Assembly (NCBI GenBank): GCA_903970165.1
Contig: CAJCHZ010000027.1
Location: forward strand, 1 to 64,000
Direction of reading: 5' to 3'
Length of the DNA stretch: 64,000 nucleotides
Source of the DNA: Betaproteobacteria bacterium
GTDB taxonomy: Bacteria; Acidobacteriota; Terriglobia; Acidiferrales; UBA7541
In this document: one piece after another, positions 18,101 through 26,663 of the stretch
Position numbering within the stretch: the first letter of the stretch is position 1
Layout of the letters: every line of letters begins with the position of its first letter
Position numbers and translations under genes: made by a program
Notes under the pieces: model-generated
What the model saw: the letters and a program-made list of their open reading frames with translations, nothing else
Databases searched by the model: none
What the model was told of the DNA's origin: nothing

Positions 18101-18556
18101 GAGCAGCCAATCCGCGAGTGTTTCCTGCCGACGGCTTTCCAGCCAGAAAAGATACGTTACGCCAAGAAAAATCGCCGCGGCCGGCAGAATAGCCGGAACG
18201 TGGAACCAATTCAGAGCGTTTGTCCCGGCCCAAAAGACGAGCACTCCGCCGGCGGCCGCGGCCGGGACACTCCAGAGTTCGCGCTGGGCATAGAGCTGGA
18301 CGCCGAGAAAGAAAAATATTCCCGCGGCTGCATAAAGCAATTGATTGAATGCGGTTTCGAGCGGCCCTGACCTGGTGCTGTTGGCAAGCACCGTTCCTGC
18401 GTAACTGAGCGCCACAAATGCCCATCCGAAAGTCCAGTAGAGGAGATACGGGCGCCGCTTCAGGTTGTAGATATAGGCGAAGAACCCAGCCACCAAAGAG
18501 GTAGCCGCCAGCAATGCCAGTGCGATGAAGCTCTGGTTGGTCAAGGCCTCGGTCAA
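15104..18556 (-). CDS. membrane GAF-GGDEF-HD-GYP cyclic-di-GMP protein
   Basis: A 1150-residue protein. Residues about 1-205 hold six or seven membrane helices. Three GAF-like domains follow (about 225-385, 395-560 and 570-730). A GGDEF domain (about 735-900) has an intact ARYGGDEFVIL active loop and an RRSD inhibitory site five residues before it. An HD-GYP domain (about 960-1140) has HDIGKVAIP, HHEFFDGSGYPD and VADAYDTITSDRTY, with all metal ligands apparently kept. It should both make and degrade cyclic di-GMP under sensory control. The start is probably TTG at 18556 after GGCGGAG; the first residues are uncertain. No partner gene adjoins it. Confidence 0.92.
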   Translation of the reverse strand: MTEALTNQSFIALALLAATSLVAGFFAYIYNLKRRPYLLYWTFGWAFVALSYAGTVLANSTRSGPLETAFNQLLYAAAGIFFFLGVQLYAQRELWSVPAAAAGGVLVFWAGTNALNWFHVPAILPAAAIFLGVTYLFWLESRRQETLADWLLAISFVAWAAVEVIFSFFRNAPFIGDISFQTAAALPSAFVAMLMVMALYEEEKRRVERNMLALSNLNLATSSFVGGEIQRMLSQALDRVLGVVRLPAGALFLHHGDPQGPTSVVAVGLSDDFCRTAQEQGLDDYLVGLVSRLGGLLGFRDLRNDDTVAALEREEPIRRFRQLALKQGLRSIVAISLQAKEHAFGVLLLGTPDSRRFTPAEYRLLLALGHQIGMAVENSYLIQQTSRRSEELHVLNEIGRALSSTLNKEDLLRKVWEELRRLFDVENFYIATLDPLRDEVHFDMEVINGSPVAPRTRPAGNYLTEYIIRTRQPVLIVENYAAEVKKLGVDVVHQRSCFCGVPLVAYDHAIGTMAVFSESARAFDEGHLELLRVLASEASIAIENARLFNEERTKARQLSLLNTISRNAIATLNPDEMLAKIAEQLEAGLIYDHIGISVLEYSTRELIVQAEAGRRRGTLGKRVPLGSGLIGQVARTGQLSDYHATSGAGSAHKPMLADSVAAIALPVFYAEQLHGVLYVESSVAADFSEEEILLLRTLADLIAGALHNAYSFQKAQEQAITDGLTGVKTHRFFMEALSAEWKRSTRAGRAFALVLMDLDRFKFVNDFYGHLEGDLVLQRVGHILETNCRRSDVVARYGGDEFVILMPETNMEHARQLATKLRGWVSADPLLREKNISASFGIACYPLHGSSPQELIQVADASMYLSKHQGGNAVSTADHFDPNEAKKWKRDVLEAYLGVTLKRLFATGPEAFEEIYSRLKQFTESLASTEGSSGKQVAVAAASHGPVGLPQAVLDTVTSLAFAIDAKDHYTQGHSQKVSAYAALIAESLNMSEIEIEEIRLGGVLHDIGKVAIPESILNKSGPLNPDEWETMKSHVRFGAKILDPLTPLARIREMVLHHHEFFDGSGYPDALSGEAIPLGARIIAVADAYDTITSDRTYKKGRSSLEALAELERCANAQFDGSIVEVFVRTMRQLPNPIIEVASTAPRNS

Positions 18557-18939
18557 TTCTCCGCCCGCGTGGGGACGGCTCGATTACATCGTGCAAAGAC
18601 GGCGCTGCGTTTTGTGCGTCATTGGAAACTGGCCCCTCGGCCGCCGCGCCTGGGGACAATCGTGCCGCCGCGAGAGAGGTCACCTCGATGCACAAAACAG
18701 GTACCAGCGATTATGGATGATGCAAAATTAAGGAAGCAAGCGTACCCGGGTACTGGTTGCCAAAGAGGCAGCAGGGGAGGGGTAGTATCGTTTTCCATAC
18801 AAAACAACGGAACCCGGCTTACGAAGGCGTGACGGCCGCAGATTTCGTCTGCCTGAGTCCACATTGGACGCAATATTCAGGTTTCGCTAAACTGGAAGTT
18901 TGATTCAGGAGCGCGAGACGCACCAGACGCATCACACCA
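18557..18939. other. 383-base gap between divergent genes
   Basis: The gap lies between the cyclic-di-GMP gene (minus) and gltX (plus) and should hold both promoters. A perfect 12-base palindrome GTACCCGGGTAC stands at 18742-18753 and a small hairpin GCAGA-TTTCG-TCTGC near 18838-18852. Small frames in this gap show no protein-like composition. No RNA gene is evident. Confidence 0.4.
18742..18753. other. perfect 12-base palindrome, possible operator
   Basis: GTACCCGGGTAC lies near the middle of the divergent gap before gltX. It could bind a dimeric regulator, but one copy of a 12-base palindrome may be chance. Confidence 0.2.
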
Positions 18940-20433
18940 ATGACAGACAAAACCCAGGGCGCAGTAAGAGTACGATTTGCACCTTCTCCCACCGGCTATT
19001 TGCACGTCGGAGGGGCCAGGACGGCGCTGTTTAACTGGCTGTTTGCTCGGTGTCAGCACGGCACGATGATCCTCCGCATAGAGGACACCGACGCCGAGCG
19101 CAACAAGCCGGAGCTCGTGACAGGAATTCTGGATGGACTGAAATGGCTCGGCGTCGAGTGGGATGAAGGGCCGTTTTACCAATCGCAGCGCACCGAGCTT
19201 TATCGCGAAGCTGCCAGCAAGTTGCTCGCCAATGGCTCCGCTTTCTTGTGCTATTGCCCGGCGGAAAAATACGCCGGCGGAGACCACGCCGAGCCTGGTC
19301 AGGATGAAGAGCCCAAGGGTGGCGGCGCACGCCGCGTTACCCGTTGTTCTTGCCGGGACGGCAAGCCATCCACGCCAGGAGTAAAACCTGCGGTGCGCTT
19401 CAAAGTGCCTCTCGGCGGCGCTACAAAATTCACGGATGTGGTATTCGGCGAAACGGGATTTGCAAACGATGAGATCGAGGATTTCGTTCTGCTTCGCTCC
19501 GGCAAGGGCGATGAAGAGTTCGGCCAGTCCATGTATCAGCTGGGCGTCGTTGTGGACGACATTGACATGCGCATCACACACGTGATTCGCGGGGCTGATC
19601 ACCTTTCCAACACGCCGAAGCAGGTTCTGCTTTACCGCGCGCTGGGAGCGGAGCCACCTTTGTTTGCCCATGTACCGTTGATTCTAGGGGCCGACAAAAA
19701 GCGTTTGTCGAAGCGCCATGGCGCGACCGATGTCAACATGTACCGCGCCGAAGGCTATCTCCCGGAGGCGTTCCGCAATTTCCTGGTGCTTCTGGGGTGG
19801 TCTCCGGGCAACGATGACCAGTATTTGCGCACATCTGAGCTGATCGAAAGGTTCTCGCTCGAAGGCGTCAGCCGCACGAACGGCGTTTTTGATCAGGACA
19901 AGCTCGCGTGGTTCAACACGCAGTATTTGCAGAAATTGCCGATCGAAGAGCTGCTCCCGGAAGTCGAAGCGGTGTTGAAGCGCGCCAATCTGTGGCGCGA
20001 AGAGTGGGCTGCAGGCGCGGCCCCAGGTCCAGACGGAAGGGACCATGCATGGTTTTCGCGAACCGTGGATTTGCTGCGGCCGCGTGTTCGTTTGCTTCCT
20101 GATTTTGCGACGTGGTCTCGCGCATTTTTCAGCGACGACTTTCCCATCGAGCAAGCAGCCAGGGATAAATTCTGGAAGGATCCCAAAGTCCCGGAGCTGC
20201 TCGCAAGACAGGCCGACGCGCTGGCTGCTTTACCCGAATGGAACCACGACGCATGCGATCACGCGTCGAGGGCGGTAGCCGAAGCTGCCGGCGTAAAAGC
20301 GGGCCTGCTGATTAACGCTTGCCGCGTGGCAATCGTTGGCCAAGCCGTCGCGCCTCCTCTATTCGACACGATGGTGGCACTCGGTCAAGAGCGAGTCGTA
20401 ACCCGCCTCCGCAAAACCCTTCGCGTAAATTAA
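18940..20433 (+). CDS. gltX: glutamyl-tRNA synthetase
   Basis: A 497-residue class I synthetase. The HIGH signature appears as HVGG in APSPTGYLHVGGAR and the KMSKS loop as KRLSKRHG. Cysteine pairs FLCYC and TRCSC form the zinc site found in many bacterial GluRS, with an unusually acidic and glycine-rich loop between them. The C-terminal helical anticodon domain is complete. It charges tRNA-Glu in the cytoplasm; whether it also charges tRNA-Gln cannot be decided here. It is monocistronic, with a convergent gene downstream. Confidence 0.95.
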   Translation: MTDKTQGAVRVRFAPSPTGYLHVGGARTALFNWLFARCQHGTMILRIEDTDAERNKPELVTGILDGLKWLGVEWDEGPFYQSQRTELYREAASKLLANGSAFLCYCPAEKYAGGDHAEPGQDEEPKGGGARRVTRCSCRDGKPSTPGVKPAVRFKVPLGGATKFTDVVFGETGFANDEIEDFVLLRSGKGDEEFGQSMYQLGVVVDDIDMRITHVIRGADHLSNTPKQVLLYRALGAEPPLFAHVPLILGADKKRLSKRHGATDVNMYRAEGYLPEAFRNFLVLLGWSPGNDDQYLRTSELIERFSLEGVSRTNGVFDQDKLAWFNTQYLQKLPIEELLPEVEAVLKRANLWREEWAAGAAPGPDGRDHAWFSRTVDLLRPRVRLLPDFATWSRAFFSDDFPIEQAARDKFWKDPKVPELLARQADALAALPEWNHDACDHASRAVAEAAGVKAGLLINACRVAIVGQAVAPPLFDTMVALGQERVVTRLRKTLRVN

Positions 20434-20513
20434 TGCTTACCGAAGCTTCGTGAGTTCTTCCGCGGACAAATCGGCATCGCGCAAGATACTCCGATAGGTC
20501 ATTCCCCCGCCCC

Positions 20514-20535
20514 AGCAGCCGCATAAGCCGCTGCT
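20514..20535. repeat. short GC-rich hairpin
   Basis: AGCAGC and GCTGCT pair around a ten-base loop that can extend the stem past one mismatch. It is the first of two hairpins in the gap between convergent gltX and the ADOP permease. Confidence 0.35.
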
Positions 20536-20555
20536 CCCTATGCTGTAACCATGTA

Positions 20556-20576
20556 GCGGCGGGTTTACCCCGCCGC
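20556..20576. repeat. short GC-rich hairpin
   Basis: GCGGCGGG and CCCGCCGC form a perfect 8-base stem with loop TTTAC. It follows the hairpin at 20514-20535. It may end transcription from both sides, but without a T-run it looks more like a REP-type element. Confidence 0.5.
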
Positions 20577-20632
20577 CTTCAGTCATTGGCAACCCGTGGA
20601 TAGTGGGTACAGGCAAAAAGGAATTTCTGGTC

Positions 20633-23038
20633 TTATTCGTCGCGCAATGCCACAACTGGGTCAACGCGCGCCGCGCGTTGCGCGGGAATCAGGCACGCCG
20701 CGAGCGCCACAACAATGAGCCCGACCGCTGTTCCCGCATACACGGCGGGTGCCAGCGGCCTTACTCCGAACAACAGAGTTCGCAGCAACACTCCCAGGCC
20801 AGCGGCCAGGGCCGCCCCGGCCACCAATCCCATGGCGCTGAGCCGCAAGCCGCTGCCCATCAGCATGCGCATGACATCCCCGGGCCTTGCGCCGAGCGCC
20901 ATGCGCACTCCAATCTCGCGTGTTCGCTGCGCCACGGAATATGCCAGCACGCCGTACACCCCCAGGCACGCCAAAACCAGCGCCAGCCCCGCAAAAATCC
21001 CGAGCAGCGTCATGGGCCGCTCGCGATCCGCCACGTTCTCCTCCAGCATTTGGTCCATTGTGCGAATGTAAGCCACGGCACAATCGGCATCCACTGCTTG
21101 CACAGCCTCGCGCATCGCGTTCGTCATCCCGGCGGGATCCTGTCCTGTTCTGGCAATCAGAAAATAGGCGTCCGGATGATTTACCTGGTTCACCGCCAGA
21201 TAGACGGCAGGCTTCATGTCCAGCAAAAGTCCGCGCTCCCGGATATCCTTGACGACTCCGATGACAGTCCTCCATGGCTCTTTTGACCCCGAGAGCTTCA
21301 GGCGCTTTCCCACCGGGTCCTGACCGGGCCAGTGCCGCTTGGCAAGGAATTCATTGATGACCACGACCGGCTGCGAGGATTCGACATCGCGATCTTCCAG
21401 CAGCCGGCCCTCGAGCAATTGACCGCCAATCGTTTCGAGATAGCCCGCGGTCACCTCGCGATACAGCGCATCGTTATCCTGCCCCGGTAACAGTGGCGCC
21501 GCGCGTTCGATCACGTAGCCGTCGGTGTCCCCCATGGAGGTGAAGGGAACATCGGAGCCGAAGCCTGCGCTTTTCACTCCCGGCAAAACGCGCGTGCGAT
21601 CCAGAACATCGCGATAAAACGCTCGCAGCTTTTCATTCGTGTCGTATTTTTTATCAGGCAGCGGAACGCCCATGGTCAGCAGATGGTCGGGGCGAAAACC
21701 AAGATCTTCGCTGCGCAAATTCCAGAGCGTCTCGATCATCAAAACAGCGCCTACCAGCAGCGCAAATGCCATGGCAAACTGCGCGACCACCAGGCTGTCT
21801 CGCAGCCGCGCGCCACCGCGAGAATCGCTCGAGCGTCCGCCCTCCTTCAGCGATTCCTGGATGGAAGCATGCGTCGCGCGCAGAGCGGGCGCCACGCCGA
21901 ACAACAAGCCGGACACCATGGAAACGGCCGCCGTGAAAAGTAATAGCGGCGCGTTCAGGGAAAAGCCGTTTCCCGCAATCTGCTGGGGGACCAGTTTTTC
22001 AAACACGCTCCAGCAAATCCGGCCAACCAGCAGCCCTGCCAGACCGCCGCCAACGCATAGCGGCAGGCTTTCTGCCACCAGTTGTCCCGCAATTTGCCCG
22101 CGGCTCGCTCCAAGGGCAAGGCGCACGGCAATTTCGCGCCGCCTGCCCGCGGCCCGCGCCAGCAAGAGATTCGCCAGGTTCGAGCAGGCAATCAAAAGCA
22201 CAAGCACGGCCGCAATCTGCAGGACCCACAACCCGGTAGCCGTGTCGCCCGCGAATTGCTTGCGTATGGGAACCACTACCGCGCCCACATGGGTGTTTGT
22301 ATTCGGATATTCCTTCTGCAAACGCTGCGCGATTACGTCCATGTCGTGCTGCGCTCGCTCCACCGTAATCCCGGGCTTCATACGCGCTACCACTTCCAAG
22401 TTGTGCTGTCCGCGGCGCGTCAATTGCTCGGCGGTGAAAGAAGCGGGAATCCAAAACGCGGCTTCGCGGTCCGGAAAAAAGAAGCCGCGCGGCATGACCC
22501 CCACGATGGTTGTGGCTTCGCCGTCCATCAGAATGGATCGCCCGATGACTGCGGGATCGCCTCCGTATCGCCGCTGCCAGAGCGCATAGCTCAGCACCAC
22601 GACTTTGCTTCCCGCCGCGTCTTCCTCCGCCGTAAACCGCCGTCCGGCAATCGGTTCCACGCCGAGAACATCGAAAAAATTGGGAGTGACGCGGCGCCCC
22701 ACGAATTGTTCCGGTCTCTGATCGCCGGTGAATGTGGCATTGGCGTAGCGTATCGCCACCATATCCGTGAAGACCTGATTCTGGGCGCGCCAGTCCACAT
22801 AATTTGCCGGCGCGGGCGTGTTGCGCGCGAAACCTATGTAGGACGATTCTTCCCAGACCATGACCAGGCGGTGCGATTCCGCAAAGGGCAGTGGATGGAG
22901 CAGGACGCCTTCCACGGCGCTGAAAATAGCCGTGTTGGCGCCGATTCCCAGCGCCAAAGCGGCCATGGCCACGGCGAAAAAGCCAGGATTGCGCTTCATT
23001 TGGCGAAACGCATGGCGTAGCTGGCTGAGGAGATTCAT
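20633..23038 (-). CDS. MacB-like FtsX permease, acidobacterial orphan (ADOP) type
   Basis: An 801-residue permease with no attached ATPase. It starts LRHAFRQMKRNPGFFAVAMAALALGIGANTAIFSAV, the usual ADOP opening (short amphipathic segment, then helix 1). A MacB periplasmic core domain (about 55-240) and two FtsX helix bundles follow (about 275-420 and 680-795; VLACLGVYGVLAYSVAQRTREIGVRMALGA). Such proteins are very numerous in Acidobacteria and their cargo is unknown. No ATP-binding subunit gene adjoins it. ATG 23038 is chosen by family alignment; an ATG 48 bases upstream is possible. Confidence 0.9.
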   Translation of the reverse strand: MNLLSQLRHAFRQMKRNPGFFAVAMAALALGIGANTAIFSAVEGVLLHPLPFAESHRLVMVWEESSYIGFARNTPAPANYVDWRAQNQVFTDMVAIRYANATFTGDQRPEQFVGRRVTPNFFDVLGVEPIAGRRFTAEEDAAGSKVVVLSYALWQRRYGGDPAVIGRSILMDGEATTIVGVMPRGFFFPDREAAFWIPASFTAEQLTRRGQHNLEVVARMKPGITVERAQHDMDVIAQRLQKEYPNTNTHVGAVVVPIRKQFAGDTATGLWVLQIAAVLVLLIACSNLANLLLARAAGRRREIAVRLALGASRGQIAGQLVAESLPLCVGGGLAGLLVGRICWSVFEKLVPQQIAGNGFSLNAPLLLFTAAVSMVSGLLFGVAPALRATHASIQESLKEGGRSSDSRGGARLRDSLVVAQFAMAFALLVGAVLMIETLWNLRSEDLGFRPDHLLTMGVPLPDKKYDTNEKLRAFYRDVLDRTRVLPGVKSAGFGSDVPFTSMGDTDGYVIERAAPLLPGQDNDALYREVTAGYLETIGGQLLEGRLLEDRDVESSQPVVVINEFLAKRHWPGQDPVGKRLKLSGSKEPWRTVIGVVKDIRERGLLLDMKPAVYLAVNQVNHPDAYFLIARTGQDPAGMTNAMREAVQAVDADCAVAYIRTMDQMLEENVADRERPMTLLGIFAGLALVLACLGVYGVLAYSVAQRTREIGVRMALGARPGDVMRMLMGSGLRLSAMGLVAGAALAAGLGVLLRTLLFGVRPLAPAVYAGTAVGLIVVALAACLIPAQRAARVDPVVALRDE

Positions 23039-23115
23039 GCCGTTTAAGACGGAACGGTTGGGAAAAGGTTCCCCAGTTATCATCACCGCGAGCTATGTGA
23101 TTTAGAAAGAGTTGC

Positions 23116-24759
23116 TTACGGGGAGGCTGGCGATTGCCCGTCTTTTTTGGCGGCGGCCTTGGTTGCCGCGGGGTGCTTTTCAATTTTTTTATGGAAGACG
23201 GTGACGCCAACCGTCGGATTGTCTCGGGTGCCGGTAATCGAAATGGGGAGGACCGTGCCGGCGCCGTCCTTCTTGAAGAATGGATCGAGGGCTTTTAGAA
23301 AAAAGGACTTCGTGCCCGTAACCATTTGCGAGAGCTTTGCTTGAAAGCGTAACTGTCCCTGGAAATCCAAATCGCCGCCGACAGCATTATAGGTGCCCGC
23401 CAGTTCAACGGCCGCGCCGGGAACGCTGAAAGTCAAATTGCTGAAGTGGATGACGCCCTTTTCCATGTGGAAGCTGCCATGGAGATCGGAAACGGCGCTG
23501 CCCGCATCGTTGTCTTCCGGTTTGCCTTCCGCGCGGCGGCTGAGCGCTTCCAGCTTTTGGCGGATTTCGGAGCTGGACCATTCGGCGTCGTCGATACCGA
23601 TCTGGCCATCGAGAATCAGTTTATCGATTGCTTTTTCCTTGCTCGCCGGGATCACCAATTTCGCTTTGAGTTTTGCGGTGCCTGTCAGGACCGGCTTATC
23701 GGACTTCATAGCGAGACTGAGAATGTCTTGTATGCGCGCATTGGGTGCGCCTACGTCAATCACGATCCTGTGTCCCTTTGTCGCGGGCTCGCGGATGACG
23801 CTGCCCTGCGCAATGATCAGCGAGCGAACCAGGGTGGCGCGCACCGGGTGGAGAACCGTGTCTCCGTTTGTGCCGTCCACGGTGGCCGAAAACTCGGTGT
23901 GTAGCGGCACCGGTTTGCCAATTTTATCCAGGGAAAAATCGGGCGTGTCCGTCTCGCCTTCCACCTGAAGCTCCTGAATCTCTCCATTGAACTTTCCCGT
24001 CGAAGAGAGAATGCCCGCGATGCCCGGGAAGGGTCCAAGATCGGCGTCGGTGAATTGGTAACTGCCAGAGACTGGAGTAGAAGCTGGATCGTCGACGTTC
24101 CACGGGCCGAAATCGCCGCTGGTGCTGATTTCGCCTTTTGGCTTTGCATTTGTCAGAGTGCCGCGAAAGTGAAAAGGTTTATCCAGGCTCGCGGACTGTA
24201 AGTTCAGGTCGTGGATGTCCCATTCCAGCGGATCTTTTTGAGGTTTGCCGGGATCCGGTTTCCTGGGAAGTGTGATGAGAACGGTGTTTTTGCAAACGAT
24301 TTCGTCGACGATCAAGGAAGAGAGCAGATTGTCCTTTTTTCCGGAGTCTTTGGAGGCGACCGGGATCTTTCTTTCCCCGGGCGGGGGAATCGTGATGGTC
24401 ATGTTTTCGATTTGCGCGCCGGAGACATGTTTTGGAAGCTGAAGCAGAGCGATTATGCCGAGATCAAACGAGAACCTGTCAATGTGAATGAGCGGCGGCA
24501 GGTCGCTGCGATTGAGGGTATGAATGGTCAAATCTTCGCCGTAGACGCCCAGATGAGGGAACCCGGTAACATGCAGGGTTGTGAGCTCGACCTCGCTTTG
24601 AAAACGCTGGCTGAGCGAACGAATCACCCAAACGCGGACGAAATTATCCATGTGGCGCGCCCGCCAGAAGAGTACGCCGCCCGCCACAACAACCATCACG
24701 AGCAAGAACGATACGATGAGAATCAGCCACTTTCGTGAGAAGCGTCCGGTCGCAATCAT
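23116..24759 (-). CDS. AsmA-like membrane-anchored protein
   Basis: A 547-residue protein with an N-terminal membrane helix (about 10-32) and a long beta-rich region. The opening FQSEVELTTLHVTGFPHLGVYGEDLTI and the later SNLTFSVPGAAVELAGTYN and DLDFQGQLRFQAKLSQM match AsmA/DUF748-type proteins, which belong to the repeating-beta-groove (Vps13-like) group thought to move lipids between membranes in diderms. It starts GTG-ATG; the ATG is used. It lies upstream of the ADOP permease on the same strand, 77 bases apart, and diverges from the next gene. Confidence 0.82.
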   Translation of the reverse strand: MIATGRFSRKWLILIVSFLLVMVVVAGGVLFWRARHMDNFVRVWVIRSLSQRFQSEVELTTLHVTGFPHLGVYGEDLTIHTLNRSDLPPLIHIDRFSFDLGIIALLQLPKHVSGAQIENMTITIPPPGERKIPVASKDSGKKDNLLSSLIVDEIVCKNTVLITLPRKPDPGKPQKDPLEWDIHDLNLQSASLDKPFHFRGTLTNAKPKGEISTSGDFGPWNVDDPASTPVSGSYQFTDADLGPFPGIAGILSSTGKFNGEIQELQVEGETDTPDFSLDKIGKPVPLHTEFSATVDGTNGDTVLHPVRATLVRSLIIAQGSVIREPATKGHRIVIDVGAPNARIQDILSLAMKSDKPVLTGTAKLKAKLVIPASKEKAIDKLILDGQIGIDDAEWSSSEIRQKLEALSRRAEGKPEDNDAGSAVSDLHGSFHMEKGVIHFSNLTFSVPGAAVELAGTYNAVGGDLDFQGQLRFQAKLSQMVTGTKSFFLKALDPFFKKDGAGTVLPISITGTRDNPTVGVTVFHKKIEKHPAATKAAAKKDGQSPASP

Positions 24760-24914
24760 CACGAAAGTGTCCCAGAGATGAGCGATGGGATGCTATACAG
24801 TGGGGAGTGTATTTGCATGTGGCGACGCGCTTTATCCAAGTCCGTAGGTGTTACAATACTCGCCGTTTTCGAGGCCAAAAGAGAAAATCTCCGGTCAGAG
24901 GAAGGGGGGCAACC

Positions 24915-26039
24915 ATGCACCGGCGCGAATTCCTGAAGCTCGGAGCCGTAGCAGGCGGAACATTCCTGGTGAGCGGCACGGGCCGCTTCGGAAGTTTCCT
25001 CGATACTCCCAAGGAAATCCCCACCACGGACCGCCTCGTTCTCACCAACCTGGTGGACAACATCTACGACATCTTCGCCAAGGGCGGGAAAATCGGCAAC
25101 GTCACGATCACTCGGAATACTTTGCCCCGTCCCTACGGGTCAGAGGTCTCGCTGTTGTCGGAACATGGGCTGGCCTTTCATTTGGAGTCCTTCCGAGGCG
25201 CAGAGGAAAAACAGATCCTGCTGGACTTCGCGCTCTCCCCCCGCGCCCTCGAAAACAACTTCCAAGGCTTGAAAGTCGATCCCGCCAAGGCCGATGCCCT
25301 GATCATCAGCCACGGGCACGATGACCATTACGGTGGCCTGCCCGACTTAGCAAAGGTTCTCCAGGGAAAAGCCAAGCCAGGGCTCACGCTCTATGCCGGA
25401 GGACGCGATACGTTTTGCCATCGCTGGGTGGTGCAACCCGACGGCAATAAACTCGATTACGGTGAGCTCAAGCGGGATGAGCTCGAAGCGCGAGGTTTGA
25501 AGGTCGTGATCGCGGAGGAGCCCTGCGTTGTAGCGGGCCACGCCTTCACCTCCGGTCACATCGCGCGAATCACCGATTTCGAGATGACTCCTCCGGGAGC
25601 TCGCCTCGAAGCCGGCGCGCCCGGCTCCGCCTGCGACGCAACCTTCCACTTCCCTCCCGGCACCGTCAAGATGGAAGCCAAGCCGGGGGAGTTGGTGAAA
25701 GACATGTTCTGGGGCGAGCACGCCACCGCTTACAACGTGAAAGACCGTGGACTCGTCGTGGTCTCATCGTGCGGGCACGCCGGCATCATTAATTCCGTTC
25801 GCCAAATCCAGAGGTCCACGGGGATCGAGAAGGTGCACGCCGTGGTTGGCGGGTGGCACCTGGCTCCCTATCCTGATGAACTTATCGCCAAGACCGTGAC
25901 GGCGATGAAGGAAATCAACCCGGATTACTTGATTCCCATGCACTGCACCGGCTTCCGCACCATAATGGCAATCCAACGCGAGATGCCCGAAAAACTCATC
26001 CTGCCTTCGACAGGTACGCGCGTAGTCTTCGGCGCCTGA
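24915..26039 (+). CDS. Tat-type exported metallo-beta-lactamase-fold protein
   Basis: A 374-residue protein. The N-terminus MHRREFLKLGAVAGG is a twin-arginine signal. The metallo-beta-lactamase motif SHGHDDHYGG carries the HxHxDH metal ligands; further ligand candidates are H in SSCGHAGI and H in PMHCTGF. The layout resembles the MBL group annotated as 7,8-dihydropterin-6-methyl-4-(beta-D-ribofuranosyl)-aminobenzene-5'-phosphate synthase, though such names rest on little biochemistry. ATG 24915 follows a strong GGAAGGGGGG site. It stands alone, diverging from the AsmA-like gene. Confidence 0.87.
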   Translation: MHRREFLKLGAVAGGTFLVSGTGRFGSFLDTPKEIPTTDRLVLTNLVDNIYDIFAKGGKIGNVTITRNTLPRPYGSEVSLLSEHGLAFHLESFRGAEEKQILLDFALSPRALENNFQGLKVDPAKADALIISHGHDDHYGGLPDLAKVLQGKAKPGLTLYAGGRDTFCHRWVVQPDGNKLDYGELKRDELEARGLKVVIAEEPCVVAGHAFTSGHIARITDFEMTPPGARLEAGAPGSACDATFHFPPGTVKMEAKPGELVKDMFWGEHATAYNVKDRGLVVVSSCGHAGIINSVRQIQRSTGIEKVHAVVGGWHLAPYPDELIAKTVTAMKEINPDYLIPMHCTGFRTIMAIQREMPEKLILPSTGTRVVFGA

Positions 26040-26114
26040 CTCTGATTCCGCTCCGCATTTTCACAAGTGATCATCGCGGCGCTCGCCGCGGCTCGCAGCC
26101 TTGCAGTGGCTGAG

Positions 26115-26663
26115 TTATTTGTGAGGAAAGAGTTCGGGGTGTACCGGCTTGGAGCCCGCAGAGGATGCAGCGACGTTGAGAGAGGCGTCGACGGCGAGGG
26201 TTACGGGGGGCAGGCAGATTTCGGTGCTGCAGGCCTGGTAACGCAGCTTTAGCGGGATGTGTTGGGGGCCGAGAGGAGCGTTGGGAAGCGCCGTGACAGG
26301 AAGAAACAAAGTGGTTGTGTCTTCATAGACGTTCAGAGGTTTCTTTGAAAAGGTAAAGCTGTGCAGCGTGCCTTTGGGATAGGAAACTTCGCCGAGCTGG
26401 AACCCGGCTGGAGCGTCGCTTTTGAGATCGGTGGCGATCAGGTAATCTTCGGATTTTTCGCGCGCGTTGATGTGAAAGCCGGAGCGGATTTTGAGGACTA
26501 CGGCAATTTGAAATGCGCTGCCGCGACCGACTGGATCGAGCGATGCGTAAGCTGCAGGAGAGACAACGTCCTTTGGGGAAGGAACCTGTTGCGGGGCGGA
26601 GGGAAGTGCAGCGACGGCCAGCAGGAGCACAACGACGAGAGCGAGGCCTGCAAGAATCTTCAC
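26115..26663 (-). CDS. stand-alone DsbD-alpha-like thiol/disulfide domain
   Basis: A 182-residue exported protein: a signal or anchor (about 3-20) then an immunoglobulin-like domain matching the N-terminal (alpha) domain of DsbD. The redox pair is C145 and C150 in RYQACSTEICLPP, the expected place. In DsbD this domain hands electrons from the thioredoxin-like gamma domain to periplasmic partners. Here it is a separate gene. The start is GTG at 26661-26663, overlapping the cyaY stop by four bases (GTGA), which signals translational coupling. It belongs with ccdA and the TlpA-type gene upstream. Confidence 0.87.
   Translation of the reverse strand: MKILAGLALVVVLLLAVAALPSAPQQVPSPKDVVSPAAYASLDPVGRGSAFQIAVVLKIRSGFHINAREKSEDYLIATDLKSDAPAGFQLGEVSYPKGTLHSFTFSKKPLNVYEDTTTLFLPVTALPNAPLGPQHIPLKLRYQACSTEICLPPVTLAVDASLNVAASSAGSKPVHPELFPHK

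Noticed and set aside
16013..18370. 785-codon open frame on the plus strand
   Set aside because: It is antisense to the GAF/GGDEF/HD-GYP gene, has no recognisable domain, and its composition is the shadow expected from a GC-rich gene on the other strand.
17745..18695. Minus-strand frame of 316 codons reaching upstream of the GGDEF gene
   Set aside because: It is another frame of the same coding region, rich in arginine and serine and with no domain.
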